A DNA stretch of 20,498 bases from CAYOEJ01 sp964403015 (GTDB taxonomy: Bacteria > Actinomycetota > Actinomycetes > Actinomycetales > Actinomycetaceae), in the NCBI GenBank assembly GCA_964403015.1, contig CAYOEJ010000027.1:1-20498 (forward strand), written 5' to 3'. The notes beneath the pieces are model-generated. The model saw only the letters and a list, made by a program, of their open reading frames with translations. It did not search any database and was not told the origin of the DNA. The translations under genes and the position numbers were made by a program. Positions 1 through 6,711 of the stretch are shown here, in pieces. Every line of letters starts with the position of its first letter. The first letter of the stretch is position 1.

Positions 1-471
1 TGGAACAAGGTCCGGGTGTTATCAGGAGATAACCGCGGTGCTCCTCCGATCGATGTGGAAGCGGGAGCGCGAGTTATCGCAGCCCTTTCACAGGTTAATT
101 CGTGGACCATTCTTGACTTTGGGCCATTGGCGGCTCGACCAGATTCAGTGGGGCATGGGTGGCTGGGTTGGTGTGACCATCTCCTTCTACTGACCCGAGC
201 TGATCAGGTTTCTCTCATGGAGACCACCGCCAAGCTGGCGGATCTGGTCTCTGGTCCACCGCTGACGGTCGTAGCGATGGGCGTAAGTTCGAAGAACGAG
301 GCCGCTCATGTGGCGGACATTCTCGGTATCCGAAATGTCGTCACAGTGAGACAGGCTAAGGGTAATCGTGGCGATATCGACCATGGGGTGCGGCCGGGTG
401 ACCGGCAGCGCTCTGGGGTAGCTCGCGATCTGGTTGAGCTGGCAGATTACTGCGTGAGCCAAGTTCCATGA
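1..471 (+). CDS. CpaE/Ssd-like Tad-locus protein, C-terminal part (5' end outside window)
   Basis: The frame is open from base 1, so this is the C-terminal ~156 residues of a longer protein; the GTG at 16 is internal. Visible segments resemble the MinD/ParA-like CpaE (TadZ) fold: a strand ending in LDFGPLA near the start, then a CDHLLLLTRADQVSLMET segment typical of the nucleotide-switch strand and helix, and a late RDLVELAD helix. The P-loop would lie upstream and cannot be checked. In actinobacteria this gene (called Ssd, or the helicase/secretion neighbourhood CpaE-like protein) opens the Tad cluster and is thought to position the secretion machine or affect septum placement. Its stop overlaps the TadA start as ATGA, so the two are translationally coupled. 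Family assignment rests largely on position plus the residual motifs. Confidence 0.8.
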   Translation, partial: WNKVRVLSGDNRGAPPIDVEAGARVIAALSQVNSWTILDFGPLAARPDSVGHGWLGWCDHLLLLTRADQVSLMETTAKLADLVSGPPLTVVAMGVSSKNEAAHVADILGIRNVVTVRQAKGNRGDIDHGVRPGDRQRSGVARDLVELADYCVSQVP

Positions 472-1604
472 GCAGGCTCGATGCGCATCAACTCAGCCGG
501 ATTCGACGTCGCCTCGCCTCCGGCCAGCCACTACCGCGGGCACTCGCAGACATTCCAGATCTGGTGTTTTCCGCCGACCTTGCCACCATGAATACCCAGG
601 TCCGCCATGAACTTATCGGTGCGGGACCGACGATCGCGCCGCTGCTGGAAGACCCCAAGACCACCGACGTCGTCGTCAATGGTCCCAACTCGATCTGGGT
701 GGACCGCGGGAGTGGAATGGAACCGGTTGCGTGTTCCGACCCGCAGCTTCAATCGGAGGAAGGTGTGCGGGCGCTCGCGGTGCGGTTGGCTGGGACGTGC
801 GGGCAGAGACTTGATGATGCGAGCCCAATCGTTGATGGGACCTTCCCCTCGGGAGTGCGGCTTCACGCCGTCATCCCGCCGCTGTCTGCGCACGGAACCC
901 TCCTGTCGCTACGAACGCATCGCGCTCGGGTGCTGACGTTGGCCGAATTGGCCGACGGCGGATCAGTTCCGCGAGAACTCCTTCCCATCTTGAACGCAAT
1001 GGTGGCGCGGCGGGCCAACGTGATGATCTCGGGGGCGACCGGCGCCGGAAAGACCACGATTCTCAATGCGATGCTCTCGTTAGTTGCGCCAACCGAACGG
1101 CTTCTCATTATCGAAGAATCGGCAGAACTCGCGCCCTATCATCCGCACGTCGTTCACTTGCAGGTGCGTCACGCGAACGTTCAAGGTGCTGGCGAAGTGA
1201 CCATGAGCGAGCTGGTTCGTGCTGCGATGCGAATGCGTCCCGATCGTATTGTTCTCGGGGAGTGCCGCGGTTCCGAAGTTCGCGACGTTCTGGGTGCCCT
1301 GAACACCGGTCACGACGGCGGGTGGGCAACTATTCACGCAAACTCGGCGGGCGATGTTCCCTCGCGCCTCGTTGCTCTTGGTGCGCTCGCTGGGATGAGC
1401 GAGGCGACGATGGCAGCCCAGGCGGCCTCGGCGTTGGATGCGGTGATCCACGTGCGACGCGATGGGGATGTCCGCCGGATTAGCGAGATAGGTACGCTGC
1501 GTCGGCACGGAGGGGAACTGGCGACTGAGCTGGCCTTCAGCGCCGAAAATGGCCTCCATCGAGGTCCGGGAGCCGCGAAACTCTTGGAGCGGATCGGGTT
1601 ATGA
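468..1604 (+). CDS. tadA: TadA/CpaF-type secretion ATPase
   Basis: 378 residues, normal for the actinobacterial TadA family. It is the cytoplasmic hexameric ATPase that powers assembly of Tad/Flp pili through the TadB/TadC membrane platform. The N-terminal ~150 residues are the usual N-domain (DVVVNGPNSIWVDRG). The RecA-like domain has Walker A GATGAGKT at residues 189-196 (Lys195), an acidic Walker B-like LLIIEESAEL at about 213-222, the Asp/His-box region, RPDRIVLGECRGSE, and the diagnostic GHDGGWATIHANS near 283-295. The start ATG overlaps the preceding stop and the stop overlaps the next start (ATGA), so it sits inside a tightly coupled operon. The Cys in GECRG replaces the more common Val; I do not regard that as a defect. 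A general type II or IV ATPase role is excluded by the neighbours. Confidence 0.96.
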   Translation: MSRLDAHQLSRIRRRLASGQPLPRALADIPDLVFSADLATMNTQVRHELIGAGPTIAPLLEDPKTTDVVVNGPNSIWVDRGSGMEPVACSDPQLQSEEGVRALAVRLAGTCGQRLDDASPIVDGTFPSGVRLHAVIPPLSAHGTLLSLRTHRARVLTLAELADGGSVPRELLPILNAMVARRANVMISGATGAGKTTILNAMLSLVAPTERLLIIEESAELAPYHPHVVHLQVRHANVQGAGEVTMSELVRAAMRMRPDRIVLGECRGSEVRDVLGALNTGHDGGWATIHANSAGDVPSRLVALGALAGMSEATMAAQAASALDAVIHVRRDGDVRRISEIGTLRRHGGELATELAFSAENGLHRGPGAAKLLERIGL

Positions 1605-2287
1605 TCGCTCTCATCGTTGTGGGTATTGCAATTGTCGCTTACGTGAGTGTTCCGCGCAGTCACAGGCCAAAACGCCAACGTGCTCAGCGGGTGCGGAGAA
1701 AGCCTCGCCGCGCCCGCTCGGAGCTGGATCTTGGAATGCTCGTGACTGAAGTGGCAACGCGCCTGAGATCTGGATCGTCGGTTGAGCGTGCGTGGACGAC
1801 GACGTTGGCGAACCACGGGCTTGATGCTGAGCGCGGCGGGACTGGGGAAGTGCTGGGCGACGACGGATCGCCAGTTGCCCTCGCCAAACTGAGTGCTGCG
1901 AATTGGTTTTTGCGGCGCCGGCTAGGGATCTTACCCGCGGTCCATGCCGCCCTTCCAGCGGCACTGGCTGTTTGCAGGATGAGCGCGCGCACCGGTGCTC
2001 CCATGGCAGATGTGCTTGATGCGTGCGCTGAGGGTATCACGGAAGCCGGCGAGGCTCGTTCGGCGCGAGATGTGGCGTTGGCGGGCCCAAAGTCGTCGGC
2101 GAAGATGCTGGCCTTTCTACCCGTTATCGGTCTAGCGCTCGGTTACGTGTTGGGAGCCGATCCGCTTGGGTTCTTGCTGACGACGCCGGTGGGCAACCTT
2201 GCGATCGCGGCGGGGCTCGCATTCGAGGTGGCCGGGTTGGTGTGGGTTCGAAAGCTGGTGGGCCGTGCTGAATCGGAGAATGACTAA
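1601..2287 (+). CDS. TadB-like inner-membrane platform protein
   Basis: 228 residues. One hydrophobic segment opens the protein (MIALIVVGIAIVAYV), followed by a very basic stretch (about 22-40). A cytoplasmic T2SS F-like helical domain follows (LGMLVTEVATRLRSGSSVERAW and later LPAALAVCRMSARTGAPMADVLDACAEGI), and two hydrophobic helices close it at about 165-185 and 193-216. This is the expected layout of TadB, the membrane protein that couples TadA to pilin assembly. It is shorter than proteobacterial TadB (about 300 residues) but matches the short forms of actinobacterial Tad clusters. ATGA overlap with tadA and a one-base TAATG overlap with the next gene imply coupled translation. Confidence 0.85.
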   Translation: MIALIVVGIAIVAYVSVPRSHRPKRQRAQRVRRKPRRARSELDLGMLVTEVATRLRSGSSVERAWTTTLANHGLDAERGGTGEVLGDDGSPVALAKLSAANWFLRRRLGILPAVHAALPAALAVCRMSARTGAPMADVLDACAEGITEAGEARSARDVALAGPKSSAKMLAFLPVIGLALGYVLGADPLGFLLTTPVGNLAIAAGLAFEVAGLVWVRKLVGRAESEND

Positions 2288-2859
2288 TGATTTTGATCGC
2301 TATTGCGCTTCTTGTTGGGCTGGTATGGGCCGTACCGGTACCTCGAAGGGTGAGGCCGCGGGTTGAGCGAACGCACGGCGCAGTGGATCCGGCTGTCATT
2401 CTTGATCTTGCCGCCGCAGCGCTCTCGGCTGGAATCTCTATTCCGAGTACGCTCAAAGCACTCGACGTGTCGTTGGGTGGCGGTTCGACTTTCGAAGAGC
2501 ATGGTGGCCCATCGGATTCTTTGGGTCATGGACGGACATCCGACCGGATGCGTGTACCCCTGACCGAAGTATCGAATTTGCTTCTCATGGGAGCGTCTTG
2601 GGACGAAGCCTGGGAAGGCGCAGGGCACGAGCAGCTCTCGGGCGCTCTGAAGGCCGCGTGGGTGGACGGAGCTGCGCCCCTGCCGCTTCTCACACGAAGC
2701 GCCCAGACACTGCGCCTTACCCGCCAACGCAGGGCGAAAGAAGCTGCCGCTCGATTAGGATCGGCGCTCGTCCTTCCTCTTGGTCTGTGTTTCTTACCAG
2801 CCTTCGTCCTTATTGGCGTGGTGCCGGTCGTGGCGGCTGCAGCCACAGCTCTGTTCTAG
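2287..2859 (+). CDS. TadC-like inner-membrane platform protein
   Basis: 190 residues. An N-terminal hydrophobic helix (MILIAIALLVGLVWAV) is followed by a basic turn. A helical F-domain segment comes next (VDPAVILDLAAAALSAGISIPSTLKAL), then a polar, less conserved middle, then PLLTRSAQTLRLTRQRRAKEAAARLG before a long C-terminal hydrophobic region (LVLPLGLCFLPAFVLIGVVPVV). TadC is the second membrane platform subunit, paired with TadB. The ATG shares one base with the TadB stop. The gene ends about 127 bp before the pilin gene. That gap starts a new translational block with its own strong ribosome-binding site and may hold a promoter, but I could not pick convincing boxes in it. Confidence 0.83.
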   Translation: MILIAIALLVGLVWAVPVPRRVRPRVERTHGAVDPAVILDLAAAALSAGISIPSTLKALDVSLGGGSTFEEHGGPSDSLGHGRTSDRMRVPLTEVSNLLLMGASWDEAWEGAGHEQLSGALKAAWVDGAAPLPLLTRSAQTLRLTRQRRAKEAAARLGSALVLPLGLCFLPAFVLIGVVPVVAAAATALF

Positions 2860-2986
2860 AAAGTCATCCACAGCAAGGCGAATGTTCTTTCACTCCACAA
2901 AATGGCTGCCACGGAATTTAGTCTCTTTGCGCTCGCGGCATGCTTGAGCAAGCCACACAGGGTGGCATCAAAGAAAAGGAGAAATC

Positions 2987-3154
2987 ATGAACATGGACAT
3001 CAACGACGTGGCTGAAGACGGCATGGTCTCTGCAGAGTACGCGGTGGGAACCGTGGCAACCACCGGCATCGCGGGAATTCTCGTTTGGCTGGCGCAGCAA
3101 GAATGGTTCCGCAGCGGGATTGCTGACATCTTCAGGATGATCTTCAACTTCTGA
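2987..3154 (+). CDS. DUF4244-type Flp pilin-like small protein
   Basis: A 55-residue protein, easily missed because of its size. The start ATG follows AAAAGGAG at 2975-2982, the best ribosome-binding site in the cluster, which fits a highly expressed pilin. The sequence begins MNMDINDVAEDGMVSAEYAVG, then a hydrophobic helix (TVATTGIAGILVWLA) and an amphipathic tail (SGIADIFRMIFNF). The DGMVSAEYAVG element matches a class III (Flp-type) prepilin site: Gly, then a hydrophobic stretch with Glu at +5. DUF4244 proteins occupy exactly this slot between TadC and TadE in actinobacterial clusters. I infer that it is the major pilin. No prepilin peptidase gene is in the window. An internal ATG at 2993 would skip two residues but is placed less well relative to the ribosome-binding site. 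Confidence 0.88.
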   Translation: MNMDINDVAEDGMVSAEYAVGTVATTGIAGILVWLAQQEWFRSGIADIFRMIFNF

Positions 3155-3160
3155 CGGTTG

Positions 3161-3190
3161 GGCGCGGGGCCCGGCCCGCGCCTTTCCTTT
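3161..3190 (+). terminator. GC-rich hairpin with T-rich tail after the pilin gene (attenuator-like)
   Basis: Perfect 8-bp arms GGCGCGGG (3161-3168) and CCCGCGCC (3175-3182) enclose a 6-nt loop and are followed by TTTCCTTT (3183-3190). It lies 6 bases after the pilin stop and before the TadE-like gene. The T tract is broken by two C residues, so it probably acts as a partial terminator or an mRNA-stabilising hairpin that keeps pilin transcripts more abundant than downstream ones. The hairpin is seen directly; its effect is inferred. Confidence 0.55.
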
Positions 3191-3206
3191 CACGAAAGGC
3201 AAGACT

Positions 3207-3566
3207 ATGTCTCATGACGAAGATGGGATGGTGACCTCTGAATGGGCAATCACCGGGCCTCCAGCAATCCTTGGGCTACTTCTGGGTCTGACGGCCATTC
3301 TGGCATCCTTCAACGTGGTATCCGTGGCCAATGCCGCGAAGGAAGTGGCACGTCAGGTCGCGATTCAAGGAACCGCAGACGGCGTTGCAGAGACGGCACA
3401 CCGAATCGCCGGTGAGGAGTCCTTAGTGAGCGTGAGTATCGACGGCGACTTCGCTGAGGTTCTCGTAACGAAGGAGGGGACTGGTCTATTCGGTCTGCTT
3501 GGCATCGATTTCGAAGCATCGCATCGGTCTGCCATCGAGCCAGGTGGTGACCATGGCACGTCGTAA
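3207..3566 (+). CDS. TadE-like pseudopilin
   Basis: 119 residues. The N-terminus DEDGMVTSEWAITGPP carries the same Gly-Met-Val-x-x-Glu processing-like element as the preceding pilin. A hydrophobic helix follows at about 17-37 (AILGLLLGLTAILASF), then ANAAKEVARQVAIQGT, which matches the conserved 'A..AAREAAR' helix of TadE proteins, and a small beta-rich C-terminal domain (VSVSIDGDFAEVLVTKE). TadE proteins are minor pseudopilins processed by the same peptidase as Flp and needed for pilus assembly. The likely ribosome-binding site GAAAGG (3194-3199) is 7 bases before the ATG. The 3' end overlaps the next gene by 14 bp, so the two are probably co-translated. Confidence 0.85.
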   Translation: MSHDEDGMVTSEWAITGPPAILGLLLGLTAILASFNVVSVANAAKEVARQVAIQGTADGVAETAHRIAGEESLVSVSIDGDFAEVLVTKEGTGLFGLLGIDFEASHRSAIEPGGDHGTS

Positions 3567-3936
3567 TTTCAGGGAAACTGCAGGCGTTGAATCCGGAATG
3601 GTCACGGTACTGGTCGCTGCGTTCATGCTCGTTGGAATGACGTTTGCGGTTCTCATGCTGCAGTTTGGTTGGTCAGCCCACCGAGCATCCGAGGTGCGGA
3701 ACACTGCTGACCTTGCAGCAATCTCGGGAGCTCAAGTGCTGCGGGAAACCGGTTCGGCTGACCGCGCTTGCGCGGCGGTGAGAGAGCTGGCGACAGGGAT
3801 GGTGGCAAGGTGTGACATCTCAGGGGATAACGTAACCGTTGAAGTGACGGCAGAAGGGCAGTTCGGATGGATAGCTAAGAATGTCTCCGCGAGCGCGATG
3901 GCAGGACCTGCTGGGCAGGTGGTGCCACTCGATTAG
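3553..3936 (+). CDS. Helicase/secretion-neighbourhood TadE/TadG-like protein
   Basis: 127 residues from the ATG at 3553. In-frame GTG codons at 3544 and 3547 are alternatives, and a longer reading from 3499 would overlap the TadE-like gene heavily. The N-terminus is basic (MARRNFRE). It is followed by ESGMVTVLVAAFMLVGMTFAVLMLQFGW, a membrane helix preceded by a processing-like Gly but without Glu at +5. Next comes the hallmark RASEVRNTADLAAISGAQVL, where 'ADLAA..GA' is typical of this actinobacterial family, and a small C-terminal domain with two cysteines (about 77 and 88) that could form a disulfide. It is the last gene of the Tad block and converges on the helicase gene with only 16 bp between stops and no terminator that I can see. 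Its exact function is unknown; a minor pilus or envelope component is likely. Confidence 0.82.
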   Translation: MARRNFRETAGVESGMVTVLVAAFMLVGMTFAVLMLQFGWSAHRASEVRNTADLAAISGAQVLRETGSADRACAAVRELATGMVARCDISGDNVTVEVTAEGQFGWIAKNVSASAMAGPAGQVVPLD

Positions 3937-3952
3937 CAGGCGGCGTTGACGT

Positions 3953-6678
3953 TTACGCTGGATCGCCCGGCTGGCGGTAGTTCGGGAAATTGCGCGTCAA
4001 CAGGGTTAGGAGCTTTCGAGCTCCATCCTTACTGAGTGGACTGTTGTTGTTTCCGCACTTTGGTGACTGTACGCATCGTGGGCACCCGGTATCGCACGGG
4101 CAGCTTTCGAGAGTATCGAGGGTCGCGTGGAGCCATCTGATGCCCGATGAAAAACCGCGTTCGGCGCATCCGGATCCGCCAGCGATGGCATCGTGGACGA
4201 TGATGGTCGGCTTACCGGTTTGGGGATGAACTGCGGTCGACAGTCCGCCAAGATCCCAGCGGTCGCACGTGGCAAACAGGGGAAGGAGAGCGATCATGGT
4301 GTGCTCTGCTCCGTGGAGCGCGCCGGGAAGATCGGCTGTCGCGATACCCGCTTCACGAGTTGCCGACTCGTCGATGGTGAGCCACACGCCTCCGGTCTCA
4401 AATTCGCGCATCGGCATCTGAAGGGGAACCATGCCGAGATACATGCCATCCCGAACACGGCGAATGTCATACCCCACCACTCGCGAGCGCACGATGACCG
4501 ATCCGCGGCACCACGAACCGTCGATAAATTCTCTTTCTTCTTCGGTATGGAGAATCTCTACGCTGGTTTCTTCACGTGGATAGGTGCGTATCTCTTCTTC
4601 GCGATGTTTGTGGACGAGCGCTATCTCATCGTCTAGGGATTCAACCTCGAAAGGGACCCCTTGATGGATATAGATCGCGCCCGGATGAACCGTGGTATCG
4701 GCGCGTCCGGCGTCCACCGTTCCCAACAGGGCCCCGTCGTCGGCATCAATGATGGAGATAGTTGTTCCGCCTCCACGAATATCCACAAGACCGTGAGGGT
4801 TCGTGCGCATGGCCGGATTCCAGAAGTATCCGGTGGGGCGCTTCTTGAGCATCTCGGCATCTGCCATCTGTTCAAAGAGCGCAGGAGATTGAAGTGAGAA
4901 GATTGCGGCGTCGCTATCAACCAACGGAAGTTCGGCGGCCGCCGCGCAGATATGCCCGGGCAGGATCCACGGATTTGCCGGGTCAAAGACGGTCACTTCC
5001 GCCGGGGTTTCGACCAAGGTGGAAGGGTTGGCCAGGATGTACTGATCCAAAGGATTATCCCGGCCGATAAAAAGAGCCAGCCCGTCAGTTCCGGCGCGCC
5101 CTGCACGTCCTACCTGCTGTTGGAACGACGCATGGGTGCCGGGCCAGCCGGTGACCACCACTGCGTCGAGACCTGCGATATCGATACCAAGCTCGAGTGC
5201 CGAGGTAGTGGCGAGCGCGCGAAGGTCTCCGCTCCGAAGCCGACGTTCGAGTTCGCGACGTTCTTCAGGGAGGTAACCTCCGCGATACGCGGCAACGGTG
5301 CCCTCCAGATGTGGCGCTGTTTGTGCCAACTTCTCGTGAGCAACTTCAGCGACTCGTTCGGTCCCCGGGCGCGATCGGACGAAGGTGAGGGCTCGGGCAT
5401 CGTTGGCAACTAGCAGGGCGGTAAGTTCTCCCGCTTCCGTATTGGCGGCGCGACGTTTGACGTCAGCCGCTAGCGCATCTTCGGGAGCCGCTTCAGTGTT
5501 CCCCGCACTTATCTGTGCCTCGACTGCGGCTAGCTCACTCGCATCCGGACCGGCTTGGGCACCTGTGCCGCCGATGCTGTGAGTCGCGCCGACGTGCCAC
5601 AGGTCGTCACCGGGTGCAGGCCCAGATGTCAGTACTGCCGAGTCACCGGGTGCAGGCCCAGATGTCAGTACTGCTGAGCTACCGGCGTCGTCGGGANNNN
5701 NNNNNNNNNNNNNNNNNNNNNNNNNNNNNNNNNNNNNNNNNNNNNNNNNNNNNNNNNNNNNNNNNNNNNNNNNNNNNNNNNNNNNNNNNNNNNNNNGTCA
5801 CCGGGTGCAGGCCCAGATGTCAGTACTGCTGAGCTACCGGCGTCGTCGGGAATTTCCCGACACTGAAGTGTGAGGATGTCTCGCGCGCCGGAAGGTGAAC
5901 CGTCGTCGGTCACGGCAATGACCGGACCGAAAGCCTCCCCTAAGAACCGCTTCGCGCTCGCGGCGGGATCGCCGCTGGTAGCGGAAAGAAACACGACCTG
6001 CGGATGAGCGCCATAGTGCCGGGCAACTCGTAGCATGCGCCGAACGATGAGTGCCACATTCGATCCAAAGATGCCGCGGTAGGAGTGAAACTCATCGATG
6101 ACGATCAGGCTAAGGCCGCGCCATAGGCGGTTCCATCGTTGCTGGGAGGCCAGCATTGCGTGATGGGCGAAGTCTGGATTGGTCAAAATGATGTCAGCAT
6201 AGTCGCGTGCCCATGTTCGTGTGGGGCCTTCGGCGTCGCCGTCGATCGTGGCAATACCTATGCGCGGGTTGACAAGCTTCGCTAGATCGGTCAGGTTGTG
6301 TTCCTGATCCGCAGCCAATGCCTTGGTGGGAGCTAAGTACAGCACGGTTGGGCGGTATTTCACCGATGCAAGCGAGGAGCGCGCCTCTCGTGCATTTTCA
6401 ATTCTGGACAGCGCGGGCACCCATGCGGCCAGCGACTTTCCAGAGCCCGTCCCGGTCGCGACCACAACGTTCTTGCCTGCCTCGACGGCGTCAGCTGCTT
6501 GAACCTGGTGGATCCAAGGCTCGCTAGCGCCAATCTGCGCCAGAGCCGCGCGAACTGACTCGGGAACCCACTCTTTCCACGTTCCGAATCTCGCGGCTCG
6601 CGCGGGAACGGTGACGTGCCCCGTGATCTGCTCGGAGGCAGCCCGGGTAACAACGTCGATGAGTGAGGCCATGGACAT
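3953..6678 (-). CDS. DEAH-type superfamily 2 helicase with C-terminal Cys cluster (MrfA/YprA-like), interrupted by assembly gap
   Basis: Read through the gap as described for 5642-5851, this is one frame of about 856 residues from ATG 6678 (ATG 6672 is an alternative; upstream in-frame codons run into the divergent gene). RecA domain 1: HQ of the Q motif near 57, Walker A GTGSGKS 76-82 (Lys81), DEFH box 195-198 and SAT 232-234. A poorly conserved linker with two 12-residue repeats follows (about 283-306). RecA domain 2: TTSALELGIDIAGLD and QQVGRAGR (469-476). The C-terminal domain ends with five cysteines (808, 810, 814, 817, 823) in a CPCDTGCPRCVQSPKCG pattern, the metal site of the DUF1998/MrfA type. 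MrfA is a 3'-5' DNA helicase involved in mitomycin-type lesion repair in Bacillus. In actinobacteria this gene habitually borders the Tad cluster, but a functional link to pili is unproven. Confidence 0.93.
5606..5677 (-). repeat. 36-bp tandem repeat coding a 12-residue repeat in the helicase linker
   Basis: Two adjacent 36-bp units (5606-5641 and 5642-5677) differ by one base, and the second is repeated exactly at 5797-5832 beyond the gap. On the coding strand each reads SAVLTSGPAPGD in the helicase frame, so copy-number changes keep the frame. The array sits in the variable linker between the two RecA domains. It is not a CRISPR: there are no spacers and the units are coding. Confidence 0.85.
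5697..5796. other. Assembly gap of 100 N
   Basis: Exactly 100 ambiguous bases, the conventional placeholder for a gap of unknown size. Both flanks carry the same 55 bp (5642-5696 and 5797-5851), so the contig ends overlap rather than being separated by missing sequence. Confidence 0.97.
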
Positions 6679-6711
6679 AGCGTAGCCGCCCGGCATGGAA
6701 GAATGATCCCC

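Noticed and set aside
5606..5832. 36-bp repeats resembling a CRISPR array
   Set aside because: The units are directly adjacent with no spacers, they code SAVLTSGPAPGD in frame within a helicase, and no cas genes are nearby.
3953..6678. Helicase as a frameshifted pseudogene or two separate genes
   Set aside because: The frame change arises only from the arbitrary 100-N filler. Collapsing the 55-bp overlap gives one frame with all helicase motifs and the Cys cluster.
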